NCBI GenBank assembly: GCA_020831825.1
Contig: JAFIFW010000001.1
Location: 32,669 to 96,668, forward strand
From: Methylophaga sp.
GTDB lineage: Bacteria; Pseudomonadota; Gammaproteobacteria; Nitrosococcales; Methylophagaceae
Direction: 5' to 3'
DNA length: 64,000 nucleotides
Positions 41,556 through 52,623 of the stretch are shown in pieces (the first letter of the stretch is position 1; each line of letters starts with the position of its first letter). The translations under genes were made by a program, and so were the position numbers. The notes under the pieces are model-generated. The model did no database searches, was not told where the DNA came from, and worked only from the letters and a program-made list of their open reading frames with translations.

Positions 41556-44408
41556 ATGAAAAATATCAATGTTCACGGGATGAAGCACATCAGCATTCGC
41601 GGAGCCCGCACACATAATCTGAAGAACATTGATCTGGACTTACCCAGAGATTCACTCATTGTCATTACCGGCTTGTCAGGTTCAGGAAAATCATCGCTGG
41701 CCTTTGATACGCTCTATGCTGAAGGGCAGCGTCGCTATGTGGAATCGCTGTCAGCCTACGCTCGGCAATTCCTGTCTATGATGGAAAAGCCCGATGTCGA
41801 CCACATTGAGGGACTTTCTCCGGCAATTTCCATTGAACAAAAGTCCACCTCACACAATCCGCGCTCGACCGTTGGCACCATTACCGAGATATACGATTAC
41901 CTGCGTTTACTGTTCGCCAGGGCGGGTGAACCTCGCTGTCCCGAGCATCATTTGCCGCTGGCGGCACAAACAGTCAGTCAAATGGTGGATGCGGTGTTGA
42001 GTCAACCAGAAGGCAGCCGAATGATGCTGCTGGCACCGGTGGTACAGGATCGCAAGGGCGAACATCGGGATGTGCTGGAGCAGCTTCGGGCTCAGGGCTT
42101 TGTGCGTGCCCGAGTCAATAATGAGGTCATCGAGCTGGATGCCGTGCCGGATCTTGAACTGCGCAAAAAACACACAATAGAAGCGGTGGTTGACCGCTTC
42201 AAGGTGCGAGCCGACCTGCAACAACGACTGGCCGAATCTTTTGAGACTGCGCTGAAATTGTCAGATGGTGTTGCCAAAGTGGTGTCAATGGATGACGAAT
42301 CGCAGCAGATGTTGTTTTCGGCAAGATTTGCCTGTCCTGAGTGCGGCTATTCGATAGCCGAACTTGAACCCCGCATGTTTTCCTTTAACAATCCGGCCGG
42401 CGCTTGTCCGACCTGCGACGGGTTGGGTATCAAACAGTTTGTGGATCCTGCGCGTGTAGTGGCACATCCGGAATTGAGTCTGGCGGCGGGTGCCATTCGT
42501 GGTTGGGATCGTCGCAATGCTTATTACTATCAGATGCTGCAGTCGCTTGCCCAGCACTATCAGTTTGATCTGGAGCAACCATTCGAGCAGCTTTCAGAGC
42601 AGATCAGACAGGTCATTCTTTACGGCAGTGGCAAAACAGAAATCGATTTCAGCTATCTGAGTGATCGTGGCAATCGAGTGACACGTAAGCACCGCTTTGA
42701 GGGTATCATTCCAAATTTGCAGCGCCGCTATCAGGAGACAGAATCAGGCAGTGTGCGTGAAGAGTTGGCTAAATTTCACTCCATCAGAGCATGTCCTGAC
42801 TGCCACGGTGCAAGGCTCAACGAGGCGGCACGCAATGTATTCATCAATCAGTCAAACCTGCCTGAAGTGACGCAATTGCCGATTGGTGAATGCAAACGCT
42901 TTTTTGAAACACTGACCTTGAACGGGCAGCGTGGCGAGATTGCTGCAAAGATTATCAGCGAGATTTCCGCCCGCTTGAGCTTTCTGGTGAATGTGGGGCT
43001 GGATTACCTTAATCTGGCGAGAAGTGCGGAAACATTATCGGGCGGTGAGGCACAGCGTATCCGGCTGGCCAGTCAGATTGGTGCCGGTCTGGTCGGTGTC
43101 ATGTACATTCTTGATGAACCCTCTATCGGCTTGCACCAGCGAGATAATGATCGTCTGCTGGCCACGCTGAATCGGCTGCGTGATCTGGGCAATACCGTGA
43201 TTGTGGTTGAGCATGATGAAGATGCCATTCGCAGTGCTGATTACGTATTGGATATCGGGCCCGGAGCCGGTGTGCATGGTGGCAGCATTGTGGCGCAGGG
43301 CACACCTGAAGAAATCATGAGCAGTGAGCATTCACTGACCGGGCAGTATCTGTCCGGACGAAGAAAAATTGCCATTCCCAAGCAGCGTGAAAGCTTTCAT
43401 GCCGGTAAGGTTATCGGCCTTCGCGGGGCTTGCGGCAATAATCTGCAACATGTCGATATTGATATCCCTATCGGTCTGATGACTTGCGTCACCGGGGTCT
43501 CAGGCAGTGGTAAATCAACACTGATCAACGAAACTTTACTCAAGTTGACCTCAAAAACGCTGAACGGTGCATCAGAAGAACCGGCACCCCATAGCGACAT
43601 TCTTGGCTTGGAACAGCTCGACAAGGTAGTGGCCATCAATCAGAGTCCGATTGGTCGAACACCGCGATCCAACCCTGCCACCTATACCGGCTTGTTTACG
43701 CCGATTCGTGAGCTGTTTGCCGGTACACCAGAAGCGCGCTCGCGAGGTTATGGGCCAGGGCGATTTAGTTTTAACGTCAAGGGCGGGCGTTGTGAGGCCT
43801 GTCAGGGCGATGGTCTTATCAAGGTTGAAATGCACTTTCTGCCGGATATTTATGTGCCTTGTGATGTGTGTAAAGGACAGCGTTATAACCGCGAAACTCT
43901 GGATATTCGCTACAAGGGCAAAACCATCACTGAAGTGTTGGATATGACGATTGAGGATGCTTGTCAGTTTTTTGAAAATATCCCGGTGGTTGCCAAAAAA
44001 CTGCAGACACTGATGGACGTCGGTCTGAGCTACATCAAACTGGGTCAGAATGCGACGACCCTATCGGGCGGTGAGGCGCAGCGGGTCAAGCTGGCCAAGG
44101 AACTGTCCAAGCGTGATACAGGAAAAACCTTGTACATTCTTGATGAGCCGACCACAGGTCTGCACTTTTACGATATCGAACAATTGCTGAAAGTACTGCA
44201 TCACTTGCGCGACCGTGGCAATACCATTGTGGTTATCGAACACAATCTGGATGTGATCAAGACCGCTGACTGGATCATTGACATGGGGCCAGAAGGTGGT
44301 GCTGGTGGCGGTCAGGTCGTTGCAGTAGGCACACCAGAGCAGGTTGCTGAATCAGAAGCTTCGCATACCGGTCGTTATCTGGCCCCTCTTCTCAGAGTGG
44401 GTGATTGA
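41556..44408 (+). CDS. uvrA: Excinuclease ABC subunit A
   Basis: Damage-recognition ATPase of nucleotide excision repair. The 950 residues have two ABC modules: Walker [12 protein letters not shown] and [11 protein letters not shown], signature [12 protein letters not shown] and [12 protein letters not shown], and paired zinc modules (CPECGYS...[16 protein letters not shown]...CDVCKGQRY). A start at the second ATG (41580, [16 protein letters not shown]) is also plausible and gives the usual N-terminus. I did not find a LexA box in the 50-bp divergent region. The stop overlaps the next gene start region. Confidence 0.98.
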   Translation: MKNINVHGMKHISIRGARTHNLKNIDLDLPRDSLIVITGLSGSGKSSLAFDTLYAEGQRRYVESLSAYARQFLSMMEKPDVDHIEGLSPAISIEQKSTSHNPRSTVGTITEIYDYLRLLFARAGEPRCPEHHLPLAAQTVSQMVDAVLSQPEGSRMMLLAPVVQDRKGEHRDVLEQLRAQGFVRARVNNEVIELDAVPDLELRKKHTIEAVVDRFKVRADLQQRLAESFETALKLSDGVAKVVSMDDESQQMLFSARFACPECGYSIAELEPRMFSFNNPAGACPTCDGLGIKQFVDPARVVAHPELSLAAGAIRGWDRRNAYYYQMLQSLAQHYQFDLEQPFEQLSEQIRQVILYGSGKTEIDFSYLSDRGNRVTRKHRFEGIIPNLQRRYQETESGSVREELAKFHSIRACPDCHGARLNEAARNVFINQSNLPEVTQLPIGECKRFFETLTLNGQRGEIAAKIISEISARLSFLVNVGLDYLNLARSAETLSGGEAQRIRLASQIGAGLVGVMYILDEPSIGLHQRDNDRLLATLNRLRDLGNTVIVVEHDEDAIRSADYVLDIGPGAGVHGGSIVAQGTPEEIMSSEHSLTGQYLSGRRKIAIPKQRESFHAGKVIGLRGACGNNLQHVDIDIPIGLMTCVTGVSGSGKSTLINETLLKLTSKTLNGASEEPAPHSDILGLEQLDKVVAINQSPIGRTPRSNPATYTGLFTPIRELFAGTPEARSRGYGPGRFSFNVKGGRCEACQGDGLIKVEMHFLPDIYVPCDVCKGQRYNRETLDIRYKGKTITEVLDMTIEDACQFFENIPVVAKKLQTLMDVGLSYIKLGQNATTLSGGEAQRVKLAKELSKRDTGKTLYILDEPTTGLHFYDIEQLLKVLHHLRDRGNTIVVIEHNLDVIKTADWIIDMGPEGGAGGGQVVAVGTPEQVAESEASHTGRYLAPLLRVGD

Positions 44409-45016
44409 TGGAACAGGAAATCAAGCTGCTGGTTACCCAGTCACAAGCCTTGGAGCCGGAACTGCTTGCCGAGCTATTGCAGCTCAGCTCTCCGCCATTA
44501 GAGCAAAAAATTGAAAATCGATATTTTGATAGCGCCGATCTGCAACTGCTCAAGCAAGGTGTTGGTTTAAGGTTACGCTTCAAATCCGGACAATGGTTAC
44601 AGACGGTCAAGACTGCCGGGCAAGCGGTGAATGGCTTGCATCAGCGGCAGGAATGGGAGATGCCGGTGGACGGCGCGCAGTTTGATTTGCAGCAGTTGCG
44701 TCAGACACCTTTAGCCGCACTGATAGACGACACTTCATTTTGGCAACAAGTCCAGCCCATATTTAATACCGACTTTGTGCGTTTCAGTTGGCAGTTCAAC
44801 TGGCACAACGCCAAGGTTGAAATGGCGTATGACCGGGGCGTAGTGACAGCGGGGCATTTGCAGGCAACCATCCACGAAGTTGAGCTTGAATTACTCGAGG
44901 GTGACGTGGCAGTGCTGGAATTACTGGCTGATACGATAAGTGAACACTTACCAGTTGTTCGGCATGATCAGAGCAAAGCAGCGCTTGGGTATGCGCTGTT
45001 GAGTCGTTCTCAGTAA
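44408..45016 (+). CDS. CYTH domain protein (probable inorganic triphosphatase)
   Basis: 202 residues. The CYTH signature ExExK is at the N-terminus (MEQEIKLLV), followed by ENRYFDSADLQLLKQGVGLRLR (the Y.DT..L...g..LR.R pattern) and the late HEVELELLEGD strand with acidic metal ligands. It matches the N-terminal half of E. coli YgiF, without the CHAD domain. Triphosphate hydrolysis is likely, but thiamine triphosphate or another substrate cannot be excluded. The ATG overlaps the final base of the uvrA stop (TGATG). Confidence 0.85.
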   Translation: MEQEIKLLVTQSQALEPELLAELLQLSSPPLEQKIENRYFDSADLQLLKQGVGLRLRFKSGQWLQTVKTAGQAVNGLHQRQEWEMPVDGAQFDLQQLRQTPLAALIDDTSFWQQVQPIFNTDFVRFSWQFNWHNAKVEMAYDRGVVTAGHLQATIHEVELELLEGDVAVLELLADTISEHLPVVRHDQSKAALGYALLSRSQ

Positions 45017-45044
45017 CACTGACTTCCAGATTGTTCTAAAAGCC

Positions 45045-46088
45045 TTAGCGAGCCATTAAGCCCCGCTGACTCTCAAATCGCCAGGTTCGGATGATGGTCA
45101 GCATATCGTTGCCCTGCAGCACACTTTCGGGCACTTCAGCATAAGGGGCGCCGAGCCGGACAATTCTAATGGCCGCCTGATCCAGTATTTCGTGCCCGGA
45201 AGAGCGTGACACCACAATGCCATCTTCCGGAACGCTGCCATCAGGCTTGATATCCACAGATAACATCAGACTGCCGTTGATGCCCTGCTGGCGGGCTTCT
45301 TGCGGATAGTTCAGATTACCTATTCGCTCCACTTTCATTTCCCAGGCACGCATATAGGCGGCTGCGGCGTATTCCTGTGTTGCCGCAGAAATTCGGCGCT
45401 TGCGTGGACGTTCACTGAGCGCTCGTGTGCTGGCATCAAGATCACTCTGCAATGTGCTGATCTCATTGCGTGCTCTGGCCATCAATTCTGCTGCCGATGG
45501 ACGGCTGACAGGCTCTACGGTTTCAACGACTTCAACTTCTTCCTGAACTTCAGTGACATCAGTGGCTTGAGCCTGCTCTACCTGGCGCTCTGCGGTTTCC
45601 TGGGTCACTGTTTCAACAGGCTGCTGAATTTCAGCCGGCGTTTCGATGATTTGCTCGGCAGCTTCAGTGGGCTCAACTTGTTCGACTTCAGATTCTGGCA
45701 ACGGCTCGACAATTTGCTCTGCCACAGGCTCGGGTTCCGGAGTAACTTCGGGTTCAGGTTCGGGCTCTGGAATTGGCTCAGGTGAGATTTCGGTGAGTGC
45801 AGAAGTGGGTCGGTCCTCAGCAATCGGCACGGGCAGATCAGGCGTTGGCTCAGGTGAACGCTGGTCAGTCTCTCCACCACCTTCACTGGTGGCCTGAGCC
45901 AGGAAATGTGCTTCTTCAGGCGCCACCTCGGTTTTTTGTTGAACCAGGGTAATTTCAAGCTGATTTACAGGCGTGTTGGTCGGTGGTGAAAACACATTGA
46001 AGCTGACCCCAAGTACCAGAATCAGATGCAGGATCACTGAGAAAGTCAGTGTAAAGAGCAGCCGATCAGATGCGGTTGTTTTTGCCAT
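45045..46088 (-). CDS. TonB-family energy transducer (TonB3-like)
   Basis: 347 residues. An N-terminal membrane anchor (about 10-30, LLFTLTFSVILHLILVLGV) is followed by a long Pro/Glu-rich periplasmic linker (PEPEPEPEVTPEPEP, then many Glu/Val/Gln). The TonB C-terminal domain comes last (NYPQEARQQGINGSLMLSVDIKPDGSV...RTWRFE). It couples the proton gradient to outer-membrane receptors or other envelope machines. In Pseudomonas aeruginosa the similarly placed tonB3 is next to gshB; here apbE sits between them. No exbBD are nearby. Confidence 0.88.
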   Translation of the reverse strand: MAKTTASDRLLFTLTFSVILHLILVLGVSFNVFSPPTNTPVNQLEITLVQQKTEVAPEEAHFLAQATSEGGGETDQRSPEPTPDLPVPIAEDRPTSALTEISPEPIPEPEPEPEVTPEPEPVAEQIVEPLPESEVEQVEPTEAAEQIIETPAEIQQPVETVTQETAERQVEQAQATDVTEVQEEVEVVETVEPVSRPSAAELMARARNEISTLQSDLDASTRALSERPRKRRISAATQEYAAAAYMRAWEMKVERIGNLNYPQEARQQGINGSLMLSVDIKPDGSVPEDGIVVSRSSGHEILDQAAIRIVRLGAPYAEVPESVLQGNDMLTIIRTWRFESQRGLMAR

Positions 46089-46102
46089 GTTTGAAGGTGG
46101 GT

Positions 46103-47149
46103 TCAGTCTTCAATTTCACGAATCAGTGGCGTCGCGGTGGTATCTATCAACCGGGCACGCTTGGCCATCTGCGGGCTCATTTGTAACTCTCCATTTGCCA
46201 GCATCAGCATAACATGGGTCAGCCCCATTTTTGCAGCAATTCTTGGCCAGTCCTCCCCGGCAACAATCAGGGCTGTCGCCGCCGCATCTGCGACCAGTGC
46301 ATCATTATGCAGGACAGTGGCGGACATTGCCTGATCAGCCGGATAGCCAGTGCGTGGATCCAGAATATGGCTATAACGTCTACCCTCGTAGACAAAGAAA
46401 CGTTCGTAATCGCCGGAGCTGAAAACGCTTTCGTTATGCATTACAGCGACTGAGGCCAGAACGCCACTGTGTCGGGGATGGCGGATGCCGATCATCCAGG
46501 GACGTTCACCATGCTTGCCAATGGCTCGCAAATCTCCACCCATGTTGACGATGGCATTTTCGATGCCCATGTCCTGAAGAGCTTCAATAGCTGCGTCCAC
46601 GGCATAACCTTTGGCAAAACCACCAAAGCCGATTTTGACCTGTGAATTATCGCTGCGCAGTACATTGTCACTGATCTGTACATCGTTCATGGTAGGTCCT
46701 GCCGCCAGTAACACATCAATGTCAGCCTGAGGCGGTGGTGGACGTGACTCTTGCCAGTTATCCGAGTGGTAGCCCCACAACGCAAACAAGTTGCCTGCAG
46801 CGGGGTTGAAAAGATGTTCGCTGGCATTGGCCAGCTGCGTGGCTTTTGTAATCAGCTCGGCCACATCATCACGCACTTCAATGCTCTCACCATTGGCGAT
46901 GGCTTCATTGATATCCATCAGTGTGCTGGGCCGCCAGGCATGCCAAGTGTTATTCACAGCAGCAAAGGATGATTCGAGTACCTCAATGGTCTCTGCCGCT
47001 TTTTCGGCGCTGACACCGTAAAGGCTGACATCTACTTCTGTACCAAAAGCCAGAAATTTGGCCTGCAACGCACGCTCAGGTTCGCCACAACCACTCAGCA
47101 GAGCGGTCAGTAAAAATAGAGTCAGGAGGACCTTGAGTCTTAGGGTCAT
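46103..47149 (-). CDS. apbE: FAD:protein FMN transferase ApbE (lipoprotein)
   Basis: Attaches FMN covalently to a threonine of target flavoproteins such as NqrB/NqrC or RnfG/RnfD, in the periplasm. The 348 residues have a lipoprotein signal with lipobox LSGC (Cys21), then IVNMGGDLRAIG and the ApbE motif YSHILDPRTGYPADQ, with the metal-site segment VADAAATALIVAGEDWP. It overlaps the upstream gshB by 4 bp. The targets are not in the window. Confidence 0.93.
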   Translation of the reverse strand: MTLRLKVLLTLFLLTALLSGCGEPERALQAKFLAFGTEVDVSLYGVSAEKAAETIEVLESSFAAVNNTWHAWRPSTLMDINEAIANGESIEVRDDVAELITKATQLANASEHLFNPAAGNLFALWGYHSDNWQESRPPPPQADIDVLLAAGPTMNDVQISDNVLRSDNSQVKIGFGGFAKGYAVDAAIEALQDMGIENAIVNMGGDLRAIGKHGERPWMIGIRHPRHSGVLASVAVMHNESVFSSGDYERFFVYEGRRYSHILDPRTGYPADQAMSATVLHNDALVADAAATALIVAGEDWPRIAAKMGLTHVMLMLANGELQMSPQMAKRARLIDTTATPLIREIED

Positions 47150-48090
47150 TGTGTCTTCTCGATTGCAGTTATCAGATCATCAGCGATGTTGAGGTTAAAG
47201 TATTTATCCAGCTCACGAATACAGGTGGGACTGGTGACATTAATTTCGGTCAGATAGTCGCCAATGACATCCAGCCCGACAAAAAACAGTCCTTTCTGCC
47301 GTAAGGTGGGGCCGACTTGCTGGCAAATCCATCGATCACGCTCGGTTAAAGGTCTGCCTTCGGCACTGCCACCAGCTGCGAGGTTGCCTCTTGTCTCGCC
47401 TGCGGCGGGGATTCGGGCTAGTGCATAGGGCACCGGCTCACCATTGATCATCAGAATGCGTTTGTCACCATCGCGAATTTCAGGCAAGTACTTTTGTGCC
47501 ATCACCGATTGTGTACCGTGTTCCGTCAAGGTTTCGACAATCACTGAAAAGTTGGGGTCACCTTGATCGATGCGAAATATAGAGGCGCCGCCCATCCCAT
47601 CAAGTGGTTTGACGATAATATTTCCCTGTTGTTGCTGAAATTGACGAATCAGATGTTTCTGGCGGGTGACCAGAGTAGGAGGGCAGCATTGAGGGAACCA
47701 TGCCGTGAACAGTTTTTCATTGGCATCACGCAGGCTGCGTGGGTCGTTGATAACTCTGACACCGGCGGTTTGTGCCTGCTCCAGCAGATAGGTGCTGTAG
47801 ATGTACTCCATGTCAAATGGCGGATCCTTGCGCATCAGGATGACATCCAGTGACTTGAGCGGCAGGGTTTCAGGCTCACCAAGCTGATACCAATTGTGCG
47901 CGTCTTCTGTGACGCTAAGGCTGCGTATTTCGGCGAATACCTCACCATCGTTTAAGAATAAATCCTGCTGTTCCATATAGCACAAATTCCAGCCTCTGGC
48001 CTGCGCAGCCAGCAGCATGGCGAAACTGCTGTCCTTTTTGATATTGATGGCACTGATTGGATCCATCACGATGCCAAGTGTCTTGTTCAT
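47146..48090 (-). CDS. gshB: Glutathione synthetase
   Basis: ATP-grasp ligase joining gamma-glutamylcysteine and glycine. The 314 residues show MDPISAINIKKDSSFAMLLAAQARGW (standard N-terminus), the ATP-binding VKPLDGMGGASIFRI loop and the C-terminal EINVTSPTCIRELD motif with metal ligands. Glutathione is the cofactor for gloB at the left end and for glutathione-linked formaldehyde reactions. It overlaps apbE by 4 bp. Confidence 0.97.
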   Translation of the reverse strand: MNKTLGIVMDPISAINIKKDSSFAMLLAAQARGWNLCYMEQQDLFLNDGEVFAEIRSLSVTEDAHNWYQLGEPETLPLKSLDVILMRKDPPFDMEYIYSTYLLEQAQTAGVRVINDPRSLRDANEKLFTAWFPQCCPPTLVTRQKHLIRQFQQQQGNIIVKPLDGMGGASIFRIDQGDPNFSVIVETLTEHGTQSVMAQKYLPEIRDGDKRILMINGEPVPYALARIPAAGETRGNLAAGGSAEGRPLTERDRWICQQVGPTLRQKGLFFVGLDVIGDYLTEINVTSPTCIRELDKYFNLNIADDLITAIEKTQ

Positions 48091-48247
48091 GCTGATTCCT
48101 GAACGTCAAGGTGGGTGAATTGTACCTGATTCCGGCCATGATGCCGGAGAATCCCAAGGGCTTTGCTGTATTTGAGATCATGCAACAGCGCATCGGTATG
48201 AGCTATAATCAATAGCATTTTTTTCAGGACTATGTGGCCCGAAACTC

Positions 48248-49186
48248 ATGACAACAGCAACGCTGCCAGTGGCTGAAACGCCCAAAACTTTTCAGGAACT
48301 TATCTTGCGACTTCAGCAGTATTGGGCTGAGCAGGGTTGTGTCTTGCTTCAACCGTACGATATGGAAGTGGGTGCAGGGACATTTCACCCGGCAACATTC
48401 CTGCGGGCGATTGGTCCAGAGCCATGGAGCTCCGCCTATGTACAACCCTCGCGTCGCCCAACAGATGGTCGCTATGGTGATAATCCGAACCGCCTGCAGC
48501 ATTACTACCAATTTCAGGTGGTGATCAAGCCGTCACCGTTGAATATCCAGGACCTGTACCTTGGTTCACTGAAAATGCTCGGGCTGGATACTTCAGTGCA
48601 CGATGTCCGATTTGTTGAAGACAACTGGGAGTCGCCGACGCTGGGTGCCTGGGGCCTTGGCTGGGAAGTCTGGCTGAATGGTATGGAGGTGACACAGTTC
48701 ACCTATTTCCAGCAGGTCGGTGGTCTGGAGTGTCAGCCAGTGACCGGTGAAATCACCTATGGTCTGGAGCGTATTGCAATGTATTTGCAGGGCGTAAGCA
48801 GCGTTTACGACCTGGTCTGGGCAGATGGCCCTTTGGGTAAAGTGACCTACGGCGATGTGTTTCATCAAAATGAAGTGGAAATGTCAGCCTACAATTTTGA
48901 ACAAGCCAATGTGGAACAATTGTTTTTGATGTTTGATAACTGTGAAAAAGAAAGTGAGCGAATGATTGCTGCTGGCTTGCCGTTACCTGCTTACGAGCTT
49001 GTTTTAAAAGCATCACATACGTTTAATTTGCTGGATGCTCGTAAGGCCATCTCAGTCACAGAAAGACAACGCTTTATCTTGCGAGTCAGAACCCTGGCGC
49101 GAGCTGTTGCTCAGGCATACTACGATCGTCGCGAATCGCTTGGTTTTCCGATGCTGAATGCTGAAAAATCGGAGGTCCAGGCATGA
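48248..49186 (+). CDS. glyQ: Glycyl-tRNA synthetase alpha subunit
   Basis: Catalytic subunit of the bacterial alpha2-beta2 GlyRS. The 312 residues start with [25 protein letters not shown] and include [35 protein letters not shown] and RIAMYLQGV, all near-invariant in GlyQ. A TATAAT at 48204-48209 may be the -10 of the operon promoter; no good -35 is seen. It overlaps glyS by 4 bp. Confidence 0.98.
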   Translation: MTTATLPVAETPKTFQELILRLQQYWAEQGCVLLQPYDMEVGAGTFHPATFLRAIGPEPWSSAYVQPSRRPTDGRYGDNPNRLQHYYQFQVVIKPSPLNIQDLYLGSLKMLGLDTSVHDVRFVEDNWESPTLGAWGLGWEVWLNGMEVTQFTYFQQVGGLECQPVTGEITYGLERIAMYLQGVSSVYDLVWADGPLGKVTYGDVFHQNEVEMSAYNFEQANVEQLFLMFDNCEKESERMIAAGLPLPAYELVLKASHTFNLLDARKAISVTERQRFILRVRTLARAVAQAYYDRRESLGFPMLNAEKSEVQA

Positions 49187-51261
49187 GTGAAACACGTGAT
49201 TTATTGATCGAACTGGGTACCGAAGAGTTACCACCGACCTCGCTTGCAAAACTGTCAGAGGCCTTTGCTGAACATTTTTCAGCACAATTGACTCAGGCTG
49301 GACTTGAGTTTGCGCAGATCAAACCCTATGCCAGTCCACGTCGACTGGCGCTGGTGGTGGAATCGCTGCAAGTGAGCCAAGCAGACCGTCAGATCGAACG
49401 GCGTGGTCCGGCGGTGACGGCTGCTTTTGACGAAGAGGGTAACCCGACCAAAGCGCTTGTCGGTTTTGCCGGATCCTGTGGCGTCAGTGTTGATGATCTG
49501 GAAACCACTGAAACAGACAAAGGTGCATGGCTGGTATTCAGACAGCTGCAGGCAGGCGAAGCCACGGCCAGTTTGATGCCGGGCATGATCGAGCAGGCAT
49601 TGCACCTGCTGCCAATTGCCAAACGAATGCGCTGGGGGGCATTGCCCGGTGAATTTGTCAGACCGGTTCACTGGCTAGTCGTGCTGTTTGGTGAAGAAGT
49701 CGTTCCGTGCCGGTTGTTAGGCGTCACATCAGGTCGTGACACGCTGGGCCATCGCTTCCATCATCCGGATAAAATTTGTATCGCCACACCCGCGACTTAT
49801 GCGCCACAGTTGCAAACCGAAGGACATGTCATAGTGGACATGACTGCACGTCGTGAAGCGATTCGTGGTCAAGTGATGGAGCTGGCAAAACAATTAGGTG
49901 GCGAAGCGGTCATCAATCCTGATCTGCTGGATGAAGTGACAGGACTGGTTGAATGGCCATGTGCCCTGTCAGGAAGTTTTGACCCGAAATTTCTGGCTTT
50001 GCCCGCTGAGGCACTGATCTCCTCCATGGAAGGGCATCAGAAATATTTCGCGGTGCGTGCCGCAGATGGTCAATTACTGCCTAACTTCATCACAGTAAGT
50101 AATATCGAGAGTCGTGACCCTGCCCAAGTCGTTGCCGGCAACGAGCGAGTGATTTTGCCAAGACTTAGTGATGCAGCGTTTTTCTGGGATACCGATCGAA
50201 AATCACCGTTGGCAGCACGTGCTGATCAATTGAAAACCATTGTGTTTCAACACCAGTTGGGCAGCCTGTATGACAAATCACAACGTGTTGCCAGGCTAGC
50301 CGGGCAATTGGCCGAATGGCTGGGTGCAGATGCTGCGCTGGCTGGACGAGCCGCTGAGTTGGCCAAGTGTGATCTGGTGACCGAGATGGTCGGCGAATTT
50401 CCTGAATTACAAGGCATCATGGGACGCTACTACGCACGACTTGATGGCGAAAATCCCGAGCTGGCCGAGGCGCTGGATGAGCAATATTTACCCAGATTTG
50501 CCGGCGATAAGTTGCCCGAAACGCGTACCGGCCAGATTCTGGCAATTGCTGAAAAACTGGATACCTTGGTCGGCTTGTTTGGGATTGGTCAGCCCCCTAG
50601 TGGCGTCAAGGATCCATTTGCCCTGCGTCGTGCGGCGTTGGGAATGTTGCGGATCATCATTGAACGTGAATTGGATGTTGATCTGCTGAAGATGTTGCAG
50701 TATGCCGAGACTAATTTGCAACTAGTCTTGACCGAGTCAAACAGCAGTCAAGCTGTGATGCAGTATTGTTATGAGCGTATGCGGGCATATGTGATTGAAC
50801 AGGGCTTTAGACCCGACGAATACGAGGCGGTACTGGCGGTTCAACCGGTTCGTCCCCTCGACTTTATGCAGAGGCTGCGGGCAGTTGCCGATTTCAGAGG
50901 TTTACCGGAAGCCGAAGCACTGGCCGCCGCCAACAAACGTATTGGTAACATCCTACGCAAAAATAATGACCACAGCCATGACATTGCAGTCGATGTGACT
51001 TTACTGCAAGATGAAGCAGAAAAAGCGTTGGCTGCAACACTGACTGATGTGACCGAAGCATTGACACCATTAATGGTGAATGCCGACTATGCTGCATCAT
51101 TGAGTTTGCTGGCGACACTTCGCTCCGCGATAGACAGCTTCTTTGATGAGGTGATGGTGATGGCCGATGACCCAGCCATCCGCCGCAACAGACTGGCTTT
51201 ATTGAATCGGCTACGAACATTGTTTTTGGGTGTCGCCGATATTTCAGCTTTGCAAGTCTGA
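49183..51261 (+). CDS. glyS: Glycyl-tRNA synthetase beta subunit
   Basis: tRNA-recognition subunit partnering GlyQ. The 692 residues start [14 protein letters not shown], followed by [14 protein letters not shown] and [19 protein letters not shown]. An HD-like core contains [19 protein letters not shown], and DALVQ-like anticodon-binding segments lie near the C-terminus ([37 protein letters not shown]). The ATG start is inside the glyQ stop region. gmhB follows after 75 bp. Confidence 0.98.
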   Translation: MSETRDLLIELGTEELPPTSLAKLSEAFAEHFSAQLTQAGLEFAQIKPYASPRRLALVVESLQVSQADRQIERRGPAVTAAFDEEGNPTKALVGFAGSCGVSVDDLETTETDKGAWLVFRQLQAGEATASLMPGMIEQALHLLPIAKRMRWGALPGEFVRPVHWLVVLFGEEVVPCRLLGVTSGRDTLGHRFHHPDKICIATPATYAPQLQTEGHVIVDMTARREAIRGQVMELAKQLGGEAVINPDLLDEVTGLVEWPCALSGSFDPKFLALPAEALISSMEGHQKYFAVRAADGQLLPNFITVSNIESRDPAQVVAGNERVILPRLSDAAFFWDTDRKSPLAARADQLKTIVFQHQLGSLYDKSQRVARLAGQLAEWLGADAALAGRAAELAKCDLVTEMVGEFPELQGIMGRYYARLDGENPELAEALDEQYLPRFAGDKLPETRTGQILAIAEKLDTLVGLFGIGQPPSGVKDPFALRRAALGMLRIIIERELDVDLLKMLQYAETNLQLVLTESNSSQAVMQYCYERMRAYVIEQGFRPDEYEAVLAVQPVRPLDFMQRLRAVADFRGLPEAEALAAANKRIGNILRKNNDHSHDIAVDVTLLQDEAEKALAATLTDVTEALTPLMVNADYAASLSLLATLRSAIDSFFDEVMVMADDPAIRRNRLALLNRLRTLFLGVADISALQV

Positions 51262-51336
51262 GTCTGGTTGACCGTGTCAAGCTGACAGCTCGGCCATGCC
51301 ATTGACTTTCAATTCGTTCACAAGATGGAGGCAGCG

Positions 51337-51876
51337 ATGTCATTGATACTTTTAGACCGGGATGGTGTGATCAATCATGACTCGGCTGATTTCATCAAGT
51401 CACCCGCTGAGTGGGAACCCATTGACGGCAGTCTGGAAGCTATTGCCAGATTGAATCAGTCGGGCTATCGGGTGGTTGTCGTCAGTAACCAGTCTGGTAT
51501 TGCCCGGGGACTGCTGGATATCGAAACACTTAATCGTATTCACAGCAAAATGCGCCGAATGTTGGCGCAGCTAGGCGGAAAAATCGAAGCAGTGATGTTT
51601 TGTCCGCATGGTCCAGAGGATAATTGTCACTGCAGAAAACCTGAGCCAGGTATGCTCAAAGATCTGGCACATCGGCTACGCGTCAGTCTGGATAATGTCC
51701 CTGCAGTCGGTGATTCCCTCCGTGATTTGCAAGCCGCACAAGCTGTCGGTGCAAGACCGATACTGGTCAAGACGGGTAAAGGCAAAAAAACCTTCAAGCA
51801 GGGCATTCCGGAAGGAATTCCTGTCTATAAAAATCTGGCAGCCGTTGCGGATGCCTTGTTAGAAGCCAAACAGTGA
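51337..51876 (+). CDS. gmhB: D-glycero-beta-D-manno-heptose 1,7-bisphosphate 7-phosphatase
   Basis: HAD phosphatase in ADP-heptose synthesis for lipopolysaccharide core. The 179 residues have the nucleophile motif LLDRDGVIN (Asp8/Asp10), VVSNQSGIARG, the zinc loop CPHGPEDNCHCRKPEPG with three Cys and a His, and the acidic motif VGDSLRDLQAA. The ATG at 51337 has GGAGG upstream; an in-frame ATG at 51325 is less well placed. The stop overlaps the plsC start by 4 bp. Confidence 0.95.
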   Translation: MSLILLDRDGVINHDSADFIKSPAEWEPIDGSLEAIARLNQSGYRVVVVSNQSGIARGLLDIETLNRIHSKMRRMLAQLGGKIEAVMFCPHGPEDNCHCRKPEPGMLKDLAHRLRVSLDNVPAVGDSLRDLQAAQAVGARPILVKTGKGKKTFKQGIPEGIPVYKNLAAVADALLEAKQ

Positions 51877-52622
51877 TGCTAATAGTCCGATCTGCCATTT
51901 TTGTGGTACTGCATATCATCACCGCGATCTTTTTTTCATTTATTTCCATCTTTGTTTGGCCTTTTCCTTTCAAAATACGTTACAGAGTCATGACGCGATG
52001 GGCGCAGTTGAATCTATGGCTGTTAGCGATAATCTGCCGAATTGAGTACCGGGTCACAGGTCTTGAGAACATACCTGATGGTCCCAGTGTTATTCTTTGT
52101 AAGCATCAATCGAGTTGGGAAACGCTTGCGCTGCAGTCAATTTTCCCGCCTCAGGTATGGGTGCTGAAACGAGAATTGCTGTGGTTGCCTTTTTTTGGCT
52201 GGGGATTGGCTTGTTTGAATCCGATTGCCATTGATCGCAAGGCTGGTAAAAAAGCACTTCAACAGGTCATTGATCAAGGCAAGCAGCGACTTGATTCGGG
52301 TAAATGTGTCGTGGTTTTCCCGGAAGGTACCCGGGTACCGATAGGGCAGATGGGTCGATTTGGAATCGGTGGTGCGAGACTGGCTACCGAAACTGGTTAT
52401 CCCGCGATACCGGTTGCTCATGATGCGGGCAAGGTCTGGCCTCGACACGGTTTCATAAAATACCCCGGCATGATAAATATGGTGGTTGGAAAACCGATTA
52501 ACACCGAAGGCAAGACAGCAACACAGGTAAATCGGATACTGCAGGACTGGATGATAGAGCAGATGACCAACCTTGAAGGAGCGCCTCCCAAGGTTAAGGA
52601 CAAGACGCAAGAGGATCATTGA
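51873..52622 (+). CDS. plsC: 1-acyl-sn-glycerol-3-phosphate acyltransferase (PlsC family)
   Basis: Membrane-associated acyltransferase of phospholipid synthesis. The 249 residues start with a hydrophobic segment (about 4-30). The catalytic motif is KHQSSWE (HX4E in place of HX4D, as in this subgroup), followed by the second motif VFPEGTRVP and IPVAHDAGKVWPR. The glyS-gmhB-plsC order is widespread. The FimX-like gene starts 1 bp after the stop. Confidence 0.92.
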   Translation: MMLIVRSAIFVVLHIITAIFFSFISIFVWPFPFKIRYRVMTRWAQLNLWLLAIICRIEYRVTGLENIPDGPSVILCKHQSSWETLALQSIFPPQVWVLKRELLWLPFFGWGLACLNPIAIDRKAGKKALQQVIDQGKQRLDSGKCVVVFPEGTRVPIGQMGRFGIGGARLATETGYPAIPVAHDAGKVWPRHGFIKYPGMINMVVGKPINTEGKTATQVNRILQDWMIEQMTNLEGAPPKVKDKTQEDH

Positions 52623-52623
52623 T

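Noticed and set aside
45646..45897. Plus-strand frame rich in Gly-Ser repeats
   Set aside because: It is the antisense reading of the Pro-Glu-rich linker of the TonB gene.
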